NCBI GenBank assembly: GCA_964580575.1
Contig: CAZOLJ010000029.1
Location: forward strand, 1 to 49,698
Length of the DNA: 49,698 bases
Origin: CAVPDE01 sp964580575
GTDB taxonomy: Bacteria; Desulfobacterota; DSM-4660; Desulfatiglandales; HGW-15
Direction: 5' to 3'
How positions within the stretch are numbered: position 1 is the first letter of the stretch; every line of letters starts with the position of its first letter. The notes beneath the pieces are model-generated. The model had not been told where the DNA came from and made no database searches. It worked only from the letters and a program-made list of their open reading frames with translations. Shown piece after piece: positions 1 to 9,079 of the stretch. The translations under genes were made by a program, and so were the position numbers.

Positions 1-139
1 ATGACACAAAAAACAGCCCTCCAGGATTGCAGCAAAACCTCTTAACGAAGGGTAAGAAAAATTTTCAAATTGGTAAACGAGGTTGTTGAGCAAAGCCATT
101 GCTGATAAAAAGAGGTGAATTTTTCCCGGGGGAGTTGCA
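1..139. other. Window edge, no supported gene
   Basis: A short open frame at 1-45 (15 codons including the stop) has no recognisable product and no visible ribosome site within the window. The remainder is the upstream region of the HEAT-repeat gene, ending in a good ribosome-binding sequence (GGGGGAG) 5 bases before its ATG. Confidence 0.4.
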
Positions 140-2593
140 ATGGAATTCTTGTGGAGCTTTGAATCCCTATCAGCGCTACTCAGGAACGATGATCCGCTGG
201 TGAGGGGATGGGCTATTGAGCGCCTGGTAACCCTTTACCCTCAAGAGGCAGGGGACACGGTCATTGATCTCATAGATGATAAGCAGGAAGCTGTTTACCT
301 GGAAGCCATTGACCACTTTGCCGCCAGTCCTGAGCCGAAATATGCCGACAAACTCCTGGAGGCCTATAAGACAAGTTCCGGCATGAAGGCTGGTCTGCTG
401 GCTAAGTCGATGGTCCGGCTCAAGGATCCCCGCATTTTCCAGAGCTTTCGTGAAAAGTATGCCGTGAGCCCCCAAGAGGACCTGACAGGCTACGCCCTCT
501 CACTCCTGAGCATCGCTGAGCTCCGTACGGATGATTCCAAGGAACTTGCCCAAAAGTCCCTTCGAATCCTGGATGAGGTGAAAAACCCAGAACACGAGGG
601 GCACCCTATTTCGCAAACTATCTTCACGGCAAACCTGGTATCTGGCAACGATTTGACAACGCTCTTCGCCTTTTGCCGTGAGCACGGTGATAGGCCCAGG
701 CTGTTAGCTAGATTTCTTACTGCCTTATCCAATTACTGCGGCGGCTGGGCAACAGAGGGAGACCTGACTGAGAGGGCCGCCGGAGGCCGTTTCAATCGCC
801 CCCTCCCCTATGTGGTGGAAGAGGCCATCGAGTCTATAGAAGAAAAAGGGTTGGAACAGGCTGCCCGCGCGCTCAGGAAGAAATTCAAGAAGGGCAACCA
901 CAAAGACATACTCAAGGCGATTCATGAAGAGACCCAGGTGCTTATCGAAGAGGCCAAGAACCGTTATGGCGAACAGGCTTATCAGGCTTGGTTAGGCCGT
1001 CAAGGAAGCGCCCAAAGGGATATCGCAGCCCTCGACGCCATCTATTCGAACGTGGCTCTCCAAACAGGGATCACCCTCGTCTGGATCACAAGGGCTTCCC
1101 TTGTGATCTTTTCCTGTCTGGTTGATTATCAACCCCTCATCGCCCTTGACATTGAAGCCCAGGACAAAGAAGGGCTTCTCGGCGTTTTCTTCCAGGACAG
1201 AAACGATGCTTTGGAGGACGAGAGGATCGTGGAACGCCTTGATGCGGAACAACAAAGCGATCAAGTGATCCAAGCCTGTCTGGAGCATGTTAGAAACGAT
1301 CCTGATTCCCTTGCCAATGATAGGGTCGTAGAGTTCCTCTCAAGAAGGATGAATGAGATTATTGCCAAATCGCTCCTGGAAGTGGAGACCGGAAACCCAG
1401 GCCTGTGGGACAGCATACCCGAAGCGGTCAGCAAACTGGGAGAGCATGCACTCAGATCTTTTCCTTCCTTGCTTGGAGAGGACGATCCTTTGAAATGGCG
1501 TTATGCTCTTGGGATTTTGAAAGAACTGCCTATGGAGGGCTCGGTCAATCTCATCCTGGAGCACTGGGACAAGTTCTGGGAGAATGAAAAGGAACTGTTC
1601 TTGGAAACTTTAAGGAATATCGGCGATGCGAAATTTATTCCACTTCTCAAAAAGGAAGCTAAGGAAGGTGAAGCGGAAGAAGAGCGTCTCTTTTACTTGC
1701 TTTGCCTTATCAACAACGTGACTGATTCGCGGTTGCCGAGAATCAAACGGGAACTGGAACAAAAAGAGCAAAGAATAAGAAATCTCGCCAAAACGAGTTT
1801 GAAAGACACTCTAGCGGAGCCTTTGAACGTGGAGTTGAAGTGTCTGAGATGCAACAGATCCTACCACTATGATGTTGAGGAGGTCAGGATCGACGGCTCT
1901 TCCGGCGACTTCCATATTGTCGATCCTATCCGCTGCAAGAACTGCGGGTCTGTAGACCACTATGAAGTGACTCCGGACGGAACGATGTCAATCATGGCTC
2001 GATCTATTTTGAAGATTGCGCACGAAGAGGAAGAAGGGGAAACAGAAGATACAGGGCCGATCACCTACATCAGAGGGCAGCGCATCGACGGCAAGCAGAT
2101 GAGCCTAGCGGAAGGACTCGCCTATTATGAAAGGAAGTTGGAGAAATCCCCTGACCATGTGCCTAATCTCCTGGGTTACGCAAACACGCTTCGAATGGCC
2201 AAGAGGACCGAGGAGGCCGTTCCTATCTACCAAAAGATTCTTGCTCAAGACCCGGCGGCTGTCGAGGCCTACGTCTCTCTCGCCCAGATCGCGGAAGCCA
2301 GAGGTGCATTAGGGGATGCCCAACTTTACTACGAGAAGGCGTCTGAATTCATTCACACTGGCAATTACTACAGAGTATCCATGGATTTGGACGATTTCAA
2401 AGAGGCGGTGCTAAGCCATTACACCCGCCTCTCTGTGCAGCTTGGTCGTAACCGAAGAATGCCTTCGATAGCGGCCCCTGCTCCTACTGAACTCAAACGA
2501 ATCGGCAGGAATGCGCCCTGTCCGTGCGGGAGCGGCAAAAAGTATAAGAAATGCTGTCTCCTCAAGCTAGAACAGCAACAGGGGAAAATCTGA
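140..2593 (+). CDS. HEAT/TPR-repeat protein with zinc ribbon and C-terminal SEC-C motif
   Basis: 817 residues, function unknown. Roughly the first 560 residues are leucine-rich helical repeats that read like HEAT repeats. They are followed by a zinc-ribbon-like segment with two CxxC knuckles (CLRC near residue 568 and CKNC near 600). A TPR-like stretch covers about 655-745. The protein ends with a SEC-C motif, CPCGSGKKYKKCC, near residue 790, the zinc-binding tail first known from SecA. HEAT and TPR repeats are protein-binding scaffolds and SEC-C binds zinc, so a scaffold or adaptor role is inferred. The start is supported by GGGGGAG upstream. The next gene also has a SEC-C motif but lies on the other strand, tail to tail. 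Confidence 0.75.
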   Translation: MEFLWSFESLSALLRNDDPLVRGWAIERLVTLYPQEAGDTVIDLIDDKQEAVYLEAIDHFAASPEPKYADKLLEAYKTSSGMKAGLLAKSMVRLKDPRIFQSFREKYAVSPQEDLTGYALSLLSIAELRTDDSKELAQKSLRILDEVKNPEHEGHPISQTIFTANLVSGNDLTTLFAFCREHGDRPRLLARFLTALSNYCGGWATEGDLTERAAGGRFNRPLPYVVEEAIESIEEKGLEQAARALRKKFKKGNHKDILKAIHEETQVLIEEAKNRYGEQAYQAWLGRQGSAQRDIAALDAIYSNVALQTGITLVWITRASLVIFSCLVDYQPLIALDIEAQDKEGLLGVFFQDRNDALEDERIVERLDAEQQSDQVIQACLEHVRNDPDSLANDRVVEFLSRRMNEIIAKSLLEVETGNPGLWDSIPEAVSKLGEHALRSFPSLLGEDDPLKWRYALGILKELPMEGSVNLILEHWDKFWENEKELFLETLRNIGDAKFIPLLKKEAKEGEAEEERLFYLLCLINNVTDSRLPRIKRELEQKEQRIRNLAKTSLKDTLAEPLNVELKCLRCNRSYHYDVEEVRIDGSSGDFHIVDPIRCKNCGSVDHYEVTPDGTMSIMARSILKIAHEEEEGETEDTGPITYIRGQRIDGKQMSLAEGLAYYERKLEKSPDHVPNLLGYANTLRMAKRTEEAVPIYQKILAQDPAAVEAYVSLAQIAEARGALGDAQLYYEKASEFIHTGNYYRVSMDLDDFKEAVLSHYTRLSVQLGRNRRMPSIAAPAPTELKRIGRNAPCPCGSGKKYKKCCLLKLEQQQGKI

Positions 2594-2628
2594 CTAATAC
2601 AAACGCAATAAGTCCTTTGACGCTGGAC

Positions 2629-2675
2629 GGCACCCCCTCCCCTTCATCCCCTCCCGCCAGGGGAGGGGAAATCAA
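2629..2675. repeat. C-rich palindromic repeat, copy 1
   Basis: A C-rich run followed by a hairpin CCCCTCCC / GGGAGGGG with a five-base loop. It lies between the 3' ends of two convergent genes. Related copies are at 13846-13884, 34174-34213 (inside uvrA) and 39382-39431. It could act as a bidirectional terminator but has no T tract. Confidence 0.6.
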
Positions 2676-2716
2676 TTGTCGTCAGGCCTCATGAGGTGAT
2701 TATAAATGAGTGTCCG

Positions 2717-3475
2717 CTAGTCTTCAGCTTTTCTCTTGCCTATGTAGCCCGCAAGGCTTTTGATCAATCCGTCGATCTCTTCGCTGTGTTCGCTCAGGAA
2801 CCGGAGCATGCGGTCGGATTTTGAGCGCAGGACGACCCCGTTGTTTTCGTTGATGTCTCGGGCGGGAATCAGGACGTGATGGTCGTAGAGGTAGCGGATG
2901 ATGGTGTCATCCGCATCGAGCCTGACATCGAATTTCTTGGTCAGCGTGTCGAGCCAGTACCCGAACTCTTCCGGGTGATCGAGGTGGTCTGTCGGTATTC
3001 CAATTTCATAGGCAAGAGGGTCGAGTGTGCCAGCCGGCAGCTTTGAGCCGGCCAGGTAAGTCAAAGCGTGGGCCAGTTGATGGACCAGGGTGCCGTCATC
3101 GACCTCCTCGGAAACAGCAATGTAGACGTGCTCGGGATCAGCCTTTGCCGTCTTGTACACATTGATGAGAACGCCGCCTCTCTTTTCTCCTGAGGGGGTG
3201 CTCCCTGAAACATTCAAGCGGGAGTACTGATCCAGATCCACGAACTTGATCCCCATGGAACTGCCGGTCAACTGCTGAAGGTCCAGAGCGGCCAGCATTT
3301 CCTTGGAGCGACCGTACTCCACGGCAGGGAGATTCGCGATGCGCACGCCCATTTCCTCGATGGTCGCCTCCCCTGTTCCCTCCCACACAAGCTCGTCCTC
3401 TCGGCCCATGTGACACTTCTTGAATTTCTTCCCGCTTCCACACGGGCACAGTTCATTGCGTCCGATGTCTTTCAT
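2717..3475 (-). CDS. SEC-C motif-containing hypothetical protein
   Basis: 252 residues. The N-terminus carries a SEC-C zinc motif, CPCGSGKKFKKCH, at about residues 10-22. The rest is an acidic soluble region that I cannot assign to a named family; there is no signal peptide or membrane segment. A stretch around residues 115-145 (VAVSEEVDDGTLVHQLAHAL) resembles a helical HxxxH arrangement, but I do not claim a protease. It converges on the HEAT/SEC-C gene, and its start is next to a micro-repeat palindrome. Confidence 0.65.
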   Translation of the reverse strand: MKDIGRNELCPCGSGKKFKKCHMGREDELVWEGTGEATIEEMGVRIANLPAVEYGRSKEMLAALDLQQLTGSSMGIKFVDLDQYSRLNVSGSTPSGEKRGGVLINVYKTAKADPEHVYIAVSEEVDDGTLVHQLAHALTYLAGSKLPAGTLDPLAYEIGIPTDHLDHPEEFGYWLDTLTKKFDVRLDADDTIIRYLYDHHVLIPARDINENNGVVLRSKSDRMLRFLSEHSEEIDGLIKSLAGYIGKRKAED

Positions 3476-3486
3476 TCTTCACCCCC

Positions 3487-3598
3487 AGTGACAAGTGACA
3501 AGTGACGAGTGACAAGTAAGGAAAGGTGTTAAACTTGTCACTCGTCACTTGTTACTTGTCACTGTCGTCTTGTCACTCGTTACTCGTCACTTGTCACT
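3487..3598. repeat. Micro-repeat palindrome, GTGACAA/GTGACGA type
   Basis: The left arm (3487-3517) is built from tandem degenerate GTGACAAGTGACGA units. The right arm (3533-3563) is its reverse complement over 31 bases with one mismatch, separated by a 15-base loop. A further degenerate set of the same units runs from about 3569 to 3598 and contains the stop codon (3594-3596) of the next minus-strand gene. It would form a long hairpin in either RNA strand. It is not a CRISPR array because there are no spacers. Confidence 0.85.
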
Positions 3599-3857
3599 CC
3601 TCAATGATTTGATCCTTGTGCGCATCATTGGACCAAGCCGGCAGGGGACCGCTCGTACCGGTCGCAGGGTCCAAGCGGTGCCTGTAGGATGCCTTCACCC
3701 CCTGGTCTTTCCACATCCAGTCCCAGCCGCGCACGAAGTAAGGGCATTCGTCGTTGAAGCACACCCACTGATAGTCCGAAGCCCATGTTGAATACTCCGG
3801 GGTCCTCCATTTCTTCATCTCTATCCCGCAGTGAGGACAAGCAGGTTTTGGATCCAT
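3594..3857 (-). CDS. Small zinc-ribbon protein (ogr/Delta-like)
   Basis: 87 residues from ATG at 3857, which follows AAGGAG at a good distance; the frame is open further upstream but without a ribosome site. The protein starts with CPHCG and has a second pair in CFNDEC, separated by a tyrosine- and tryptophan-rich stretch. This CxxC...CxxxxC layout resembles the ogr/Delta zinc fingers of phage activators, but similar ribbons occur in chromosomal proteins. Its last codons and stop lie in the flanking micro-repeat. Function unknown. Confidence 0.65.
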   Translation of the reverse strand: MDPKPACPHCGIEMKKWRTPEYSTWASDYQWVCFNDECPYFVRGWDWMWKDQGVKASYRHRLDPATGTSGPLPAWSNDAHKDQIIEE

Positions 3858-3935
3858 TCCAGTCTCCTTAAACAAGTCCAATCGCTCTTTTACTCTGTTT
3901 GGTGGTTTCCCAAAAAGCCGGGTAAAGTCATTTTT

Positions 3936-4015
3936 CGTCATTCCGGCGAAAGCCGGAATCTAGTGCTTCTATATCGTTGCGTTTTCTCTGGACCCCGGTT
4001 TTCACCGGGGTGACG
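3936..4015. repeat. 80-bp dispersed palindromic element, copy 1
   Basis: The ends are CGTCA and TGACG. Next to them are two hairpins: TTCCGGC-GAAA-GCCGGAA on the left and ACCCCGG / CCGGGGT on the right. The middle of about 25 bases is not conserved. A second 80-bp copy is at 48955-49034 with nearly identical ends. This layout resembles small non-autonomous elements such as the dRS3-type repeats of other proteobacteria. Confidence 0.8.
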
Positions 4016-4065
4016 GCTTTTTCCGAAACCATCAACTTGGCAGCAAATATAACCATCCCTCTTTG

Positions 4066-4112
4066 AAAAAAAAGAACCAAATCCTCCGGCCTTGTCCGGA
4101 AGACTTGGTTCT
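4066..4112 (-). terminator. Rho-independent terminator of qmoABC
   Basis: Read on the minus strand, AGAACCAA pairs with TTGGTTCT and an inner TCCGG/CCGGA stem extends the hairpin. An eight-base T run follows. It begins 18 bases after the qmoC stop. Confidence 0.9.
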
Positions 4113-4130
4113 CCGACTCCCTTCACCTTC

Positions 4131-5288
4131 TCAGGCGAACATTTTCTTTTCCTTCATGTACTCTTCCTTGACCGCCGTGAGAAAAACCACGACCGGCCGG
4201 AAAGCCAGGTGCGCCCACTTCGCAAAAGGCACTTCGAGGACCAGCATGGGCACTGCGATCATGAGGTGGATCACGTAGAGGACGTAGGTCGGCATGGGCC
4301 AGTCCAAGAGCCTCGTGAAGTGAATAAGGATGCCCGTGAGCGCCGTGAGCTGCAGCAGGATGAGGAACATCCAGTCCGTGCCGTGGGAATTCTTGTACGG
4401 CGTTTTGCTCTTTCTCAGCCGACCGATAATGGCATAGGTTGTACCATAAAGAAGAGCGGCCGTGGCATAGTACCCCAGCAACCTGACCCCAGGCCAAACA
4501 GAAGACTCCACGTCCCGCTGGAACGCGAAGTAGTCGGAGTAAAGGCCGATGACGTGAAGCCCTCCTGCCAGAAAAACCGCCACCAGCAGAAAGGCCGTGC
4601 TGTAACCGGTCATGATGAGGAGGTGGATGATCCACTGCATCCTGTCCGTGCACGTTCCGAAGCGCTTCTGGGTAAAAAAGTGGATCAGGAGTTCCTTGCC
4701 TTTGGCCAGGTACAGAGCAGGCGGGATCTTGAAGAGCAGGTCTCCCATCACGAACCAGGCGCATCGGGCTGTGTTGCTCAGCAGGAAGAAGGTCAAAATG
4801 GCGGCCATGATGAGGTCTGCAATCTCGATAGCCGGCGCAGGCCAGACCGAGTTCAGATAGGCGTGTTCCATGTTGGGATTGCTGGCACGGAACAGGACCA
4901 GGGCAAGCCCCACCAGGATACCCACGATCGCCACGGCCATGATTTCGAAACTCTCGGACGTGTAGAACTTCCTGGAAAATCCGGTCCAGTCGTACCTGGA
5001 GGTAAGCCAGCGCCGCATGACCATCATGGTCTCGCCGGGCTCCGCTCCCCTCGGGCAGGTGGTGGAACAATCTCCGCAGTAATAGCAGAGCCAGGGCTCA
5101 GGGCTTTTCATGATTTTTTCCGTGAGCCCCATCTGAATGTACTTGTGAAATCTCCTGGGAAAGGAATTGTCTGCTGTGGAGAGAGGGCACACAGCCGTGC
5201 AATTCCCGCAGTGAAAACACTTCTTGGCATCTTTCAGGCCAAAATGCTCCAGATCCTTCATCAGGTTCGGATCAATCTTGACGCTCAT
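4131..5288 (-). CDS. qmoC: Quinone-modifying oxidoreductase subunit QmoC
   Basis: 385 residues, the membrane subunit of the Qmo complex that exchanges electrons between menaquinone and APS reductase. The N-terminal part is HdrC-like, with two four-cysteine [4Fe-4S] motifs (C24, C27, C30, C34 and C68, C71, C74, C78). From about residue 115 on there are several hydrophobic helices of the HdrE / cytochrome b type. ATG at 5288 is chosen because GGAGGT lies just upstream and it begins MSVKIDP; the frame is open further back into qmoB, which would be a needless overlap. It is the last gene of qmoABC, followed by a strong terminator. Confidence 0.93.
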   Translation of the reverse strand: MSVKIDPNLMKDLEHFGLKDAKKCFHCGNCTAVCPLSTADNSFPRRFHKYIQMGLTEKIMKSPEPWLCYYCGDCSTTCPRGAEPGETMMVMRRWLTSRYDWTGFSRKFYTSESFEIMAVAIVGILVGLALVLFRASNPNMEHAYLNSVWPAPAIEIADLIMAAILTFFLLSNTARCAWFVMGDLLFKIPPALYLAKGKELLIHFFTQKRFGTCTDRMQWIIHLLIMTGYSTAFLLVAVFLAGGLHVIGLYSDYFAFQRDVESSVWPGVRLLGYYATAALLYGTTYAIIGRLRKSKTPYKNSHGTDWMFLILLQLTALTGILIHFTRLLDWPMPTYVLYVIHLMIAVPMLVLEVPFAKWAHLAFRPVVVFLTAVKEEYMKEKKMFA

Positions 5289-5406
5289 CTTCTTTCCACC
5301 TCCATAATTGTAGGGCGTAGCCGCTACACTCCACGCGTCATAAAGATTTCTCTCCCGCTCTGCGCGCGGGATCGAAATGACAGTGAAACCATAAACCGCT
5401 GCCCAA

Positions 5407-7641
5407 TTACCATCCTTTGAAAGGATTGGGGCCGATCTCCACCAGCTTCTCAGCAAACTCGTTGAGCAGCGCAGGGAGTTTCTCATAATCAATGATGGAG
5501 ACCGTCTCGAAACGCACCCGGTCCGATTCCAGGGCCAAGCGGTTCAGGGTCTCCGAGACCTTGCTCAGCCGAATGCTGGAGAGCTCACTTCCCTTGATAA
5601 AGTGGCACTGGTAGTCGTCTCCGTGCTTGCATCCCAGGAGCAGGACCCCGTCAATGCCCTTGGAAAGAGAGTCCGCGATCCAGACCAGGTTCATGGACCC
5701 CAGGCAGCGCAAAGGGATCACCCGGTACCAGGGCGCGTAATTCATTCGGCGCAGCCCTGCCATGTCCAGGGCGGGATAGGCGTCGTTTTCACAGGCCAGC
5801 ACCACGATACGAGGCTTTTCGTCTTCTTCGGCCGGCACCTCGATGGCCTTGATCATGTTGCCGATCATGGGCACCGAGTAGTTTTTGAAGGAAATGATTC
5901 TTTCCGGACAGGCGCCCATGCACACCCCGCACCGCCGGCATCGGGTCGGCTGCGGCAGGGGATTGGCCTTCTCGTCCTCGTTGATGGCCCCGAAGGGACA
6001 CTCCACGGTGCACCGCTTGCACTGCGTGCAGCGCTGCATGGCGAACTCAGGGAACGTCATGTCTCCGGCCCGCGGATGAACTGCAGCGCCCCTCGAGGTG
6101 AGTTCTATGCACTGGATCGCTTTCATGGCGGCGCCGGCTCCGTCCTCCTTGGTCGAACCGATGCCCATGGGACGGTGGCTGCAGCCTGCCGCGTAGATAC
6201 CGGTCCTCCGCGTTTCATAGGGGAAGCAGATGAAATGGGAATCCGGGAAATCGTACTTCAGGGCCGGAATCTCGGGTCCCTGGCGGTATTCCAGGTTCAG
6301 GATCTCCGAGCGCCGGATGATGTCGGGCGGGACCAGAAGCTCCTCTTCTTTCTTCTCTTCCTTTTTTTCTTCCTGCGGCTTCGCCTCTTTGCTGATGTCC
6401 GGACCAAAAGCCGTCACAGGCACCATGCCGGTGGCCAGGACGACGAGATCCATTCCTTCCAGCGAAACGGTTTCACCCAGAAGCTCGTCCAGCGCCTCCA
6501 CCGTCACCTTTCCCCCGTCCACCTTGACTTCCGGTGACTGGCAACGGATGAAGACGACCCCCTCCTCCTGGGCTTTGCGGTAGAGATCTTCCGCCTGGCC
6601 CGGAGTGCGCATCTCCTTGAAAATGACGTACACATCGGCCTTGGGGTTGTCCGCCTTGATCTTCAGGGCCTGCTTCAGAGAGGTGGTGCAGCACACCGTC
6701 GAGCAATAAGGGAGATACTGGGGATCACGGCTTCCTGCACACTGTAGAAACGCAACCTTTGAAACCGCCTGCCCGTCGCTTGGCCGCGTGGCCTTGCCTT
6801 TAAGGTATTTCTCTTCGAACATCGCATTGGTGATCACGTTGGGGGAGGCTCCGAATCCGAGTCTCTTGTCGAGATTGGTCGGGTCGTAGGGCTGCCATCC
6901 TGCAGCGAGTACGATGGCCCCGATGTTTTCCTGGGCCGTTGTCCCATTCTGTTTGATCGAGACCTCGAAGACTCCCGGGCCTCCCACGGTCTTCTCCACC
7001 CTGGCTCCGGTGTAGACCTTGATCTTGGGACTGGAGGTCACTTCCCTGACCAGGTCGCTCAGCGGGTTGTCCACTATGCCCTTGTACGGGAACGTGGCGA
7101 TCTTCCCCACTTTTTTCTGAAAACCGCCGAGTTCCGCTTCCTTCTCGACAAGCACCACCTGATAGCCGGCTTTGGAGGCTTCCACGGCAGAGGTCATCCC
7201 TGCAAGGCCCCCTCCTACCACGAGAATGGCCTTGGAAAGTTCCTTTTCCGGCTTGTACGGAACAGGCAATTCCATGGCAGCCACTTTGGCTGCGCTCATT
7301 CGGAGATAATCCGCGGCCATCATTTGGGTGTTCTCGTCGCCGGCCGGCTGGGACCAGGCCACCTGCTCGCGGAGATTCACCCGGTCCACGATGCAGTTCT
7401 CGAAGTTGAAAACGTCATACATGACCCTGGGCGAGCAGGCCGCAATGATGAGCGCGTTCGCCCCTTCTTTCTCCATGTCTTGCTTGATCAGGGCCGCTCC
7501 TTCCTGGCTGCATAGATTCGCGTGAGTCCGGCACATCGGAACTTTGAGGCCCCCTGTGGTCAGAGACACCAGTTCCTCTATGTTCAAGGCATCACCGATG
7601 CCGCATCCTGAGCAAATATAGGCTGCAGTTTTCTTTTCCAT
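5407..7641 (-). CDS. qmoB: Quinone-modifying oxidoreductase subunit QmoB
   Basis: 744 residues, an HdrA-like flavoprotein subunit of Qmo. The N-terminus has the CSGCG cysteine motif (C10, C13). An FAD-binding GGGLAGM is at 143-149. Two ferredoxin-type motifs, CTQCKRCTVECP (about 535) and CRRCGVCMGACP (about 566), bind [4Fe-4S] clusters. The last 135 residues resemble MvhD, the hydrogenase delta subunit that links to Hdr. A low-complexity lysine/glutamate stretch sits near residues 423-437. The gene begins 6 bases after qmoA ends, so the two are surely cotranscribed, and a gap of 118 bases separates it from qmoC. Confidence 0.94.
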   Translation of the reverse strand: MEKKTAAYICSGCGIGDALNIEELVSLTTGGLKVPMCRTHANLCSQEGAALIKQDMEKEGANALIIAACSPRVMYDVFNFENCIVDRVNLREQVAWSQPAGDENTQMMAADYLRMSAAKVAAMELPVPYKPEKELSKAILVVGGGLAGMTSAVEASKAGYQVVLVEKEAELGGFQKKVGKIATFPYKGIVDNPLSDLVREVTSSPKIKVYTGARVEKTVGGPGVFEVSIKQNGTTAQENIGAIVLAAGWQPYDPTNLDKRLGFGASPNVITNAMFEEKYLKGKATRPSDGQAVSKVAFLQCAGSRDPQYLPYCSTVCCTTSLKQALKIKADNPKADVYVIFKEMRTPGQAEDLYRKAQEEGVVFIRCQSPEVKVDGGKVTVEALDELLGETVSLEGMDLVVLATGMVPVTAFGPDISKEAKPQEEKKEEKKEEELLVPPDIIRRSEILNLEYRQGPEIPALKYDFPDSHFICFPYETRRTGIYAAGCSHRPMGIGSTKEDGAGAAMKAIQCIELTSRGAAVHPRAGDMTFPEFAMQRCTQCKRCTVECPFGAINEDEKANPLPQPTRCRRCGVCMGACPERIISFKNYSVPMIGNMIKAIEVPAEEDEKPRIVVLACENDAYPALDMAGLRRMNYAPWYRVIPLRCLGSMNLVWIADSLSKGIDGVLLLGCKHGDDYQCHFIKGSELSSIRLSKVSETLNRLALESDRVRFETVSIIDYEKLPALLNEFAEKLVEIGPNPFKGW

Positions 7642-7647
7642 TGAGCA

Positions 7648-8910
7648 TTACCTCCTCGCGATGGATTGAATGGCTTTGAGGGCTGCGGCGGTGCCGTCCT
7701 GAACCGCTTCGACAACGCCGGTGGGTGTCCGGGTGCATCCGGCAGCGTAAATGCCTGGCTTGGCGGCCTGTCCGGCCACGAACCCGTAATCATCATAGGG
7801 AACCTGAACAGGAAGCTTGATCTCGGACGTGTTGGGCTGCATGCCCGTGGCGAGCACCACCAGGTCCACGGTCACTTCCTGCAAGGATTCCGCCGTCGTG
7901 TCCTCCACCCTCAGGACCAGTTTCTTTCCTGCTCCGTCCGCCGTGATCTTCGCCACCTTGCCTTTGAAGAAGTGAATGTTCGGGTCGCTCTTGACCTTCA
8001 CGTAGAAGTCCTCGAGCCGATCCGTGGCGCGGATATCAATATAGAATAGGTAGATCTTCGCATCCGGATATTGCTCGCGCACATAGGTGGCCTCTTTCAT
8101 GGAGGCCAGGCAGCAGATCCCGGAGCAGAAAGGCAGGTGATTCTGGTCTCTGGACCCTGCGCACTGCACAAAGGCCACGCTCTGAGGAGGTTGGCCGTCC
8201 GAGGGGCGCACGATTTTCCCTTGCGTTGGACCGGTCCAGGCGGCCAGACGCTCCATCATCACGTTGGTGATCACGTCCGGATACTGGCCGAAACCGTAGG
8301 TTTCGAGCTTTTTGGCGTCGTAAGGCTTCCATCCGCTGGCCCACACAATGGAACCGACCTTGAGAGTCACAGTCTTGGCGGCCATGTCCAGTTCAATGGC
8401 GCCGTAAGGACAGGCCTCTTTCACTTTCTGGGCTTCCCCGCTCTTCACCAGAGCCGGGTCCAGGACATAGCGCATGGGGAAGGCCATGTCGTGAGGAAGG
8501 TAGGCTGCTTTCCGTTTACTCATTCCGTAATTGAATGCGTCCTCCACTTCCATGGAGCACGCTTCGGCGCATTTGCCGCAGCCCGTGCATTTCTCGTTCA
8601 CGTACCGGGGGTTCAGCCGAATCGCCACGTCGAAATTCCCTTCGGATCCGGAGATCGACTCCACTTCCGCCAGGGTAAAGAAGCGAACCCGCGAATTGTT
8701 TTTGATCCTCCGGAAGTTGATCTCCAGTCCGCAAAGGGGCGGACACAGTTTGGGGAAGTAGTTGTGGAGCTGCGCCACTCTTCCTCCAAGGTAGGGATTT
8801 CTCTCCACCACGTAGGTGTCATAGCCCGCTTCCGCTGCTTCGATTGCGGCCGTCATTCCACTGATGCCGCCACCGACCACCAGGATGCTTTGGGTGTCTG
8901 TGCTTGCCAT
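7648..8910 (-). CDS. qmoA: Quinone-modifying oxidoreductase subunit QmoA
   Basis: 420 residues, the smaller HdrA-like flavoprotein of Qmo. FAD binding is shown by GGGISGM at 13-19. A [4Fe-4S] motif CTGCGKCAEAC uses C108, C111, C114 and C118, and a CPPLC pair is at 56-60, as usual in this family. The start has AGGAGG upstream. It is the first gene of qmoABC. Immediately upstream lies a hairpin with a T run that looks like an intrinsic terminator, which may make expression conditional. Confidence 0.94.
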   Translation of the reverse strand: MASTDTQSILVVGGGISGMTAAIEAAEAGYDTYVVERNPYLGGRVAQLHNYFPKLCPPLCGLEINFRRIKNNSRVRFFTLAEVESISGSEGNFDVAIRLNPRYVNEKCTGCGKCAEACSMEVEDAFNYGMSKRKAAYLPHDMAFPMRYVLDPALVKSGEAQKVKEACPYGAIELDMAAKTVTLKVGSIVWASGWKPYDAKKLETYGFGQYPDVITNVMMERLAAWTGPTQGKIVRPSDGQPPQSVAFVQCAGSRDQNHLPFCSGICCLASMKEATYVREQYPDAKIYLFYIDIRATDRLEDFYVKVKSDPNIHFFKGKVAKITADGAGKKLVLRVEDTTAESLQEVTVDLVVLATGMQPNTSEIKLPVQVPYDDYGFVAGQAAKPGIYAAGCTRTPTGVVEAVQDGTAAALKAIQSIARR

Positions 8911-8936
8911 GCTTGTCCTCCTAGGATGATGTAATC

Positions 8937-8968
8937 AAAAAACTCCTTCCCTTGAGACTCCGAAGGAG
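8937..8968 (-). terminator. Terminator-like hairpin in the qmoA leader
   Basis: On the minus strand CTCCTTC pairs with GAAGGAG (7 bp, 12-base loop) and six T follow. It ends 26 bases before the qmoA ATG. It either ends the upstream ETF-QO transcript or acts as an attenuator for qmoABC. There is little room for a promoter between it and qmoA. Confidence 0.65.
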
Positions 8969-9079
8969 CTTCCTTTCTGCCGTCTAAATGGTCATTGAGA
9001 CAGGATGGGACTCCCGGCAGGGATATCGGGCCGGGTTGGCCTTATATACTTGCGGAAGAGAAAAAAATCCAGAGCAAAA
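8969..9079 (-). promoter_or_regulatory. Upstream leader region of qmoABC
   Basis: This spacer between the ETF-QO stop and the qmoA hairpin contains a second hairpin (CCCGGC at 9013-9018 with GCCGGG at 9030-9035) and a TATATA box (9043-9048, minus strand). The TATATA has only a poor -35 match (TGGATT, 17 bases upstream), so a qmo promoter here is possible but weak. Confidence 0.35.

Noticed and set aside
3487..3598. CRISPR array
   Set aside because: Tandem units have no unique spacers and are palindromic; no cas genes.
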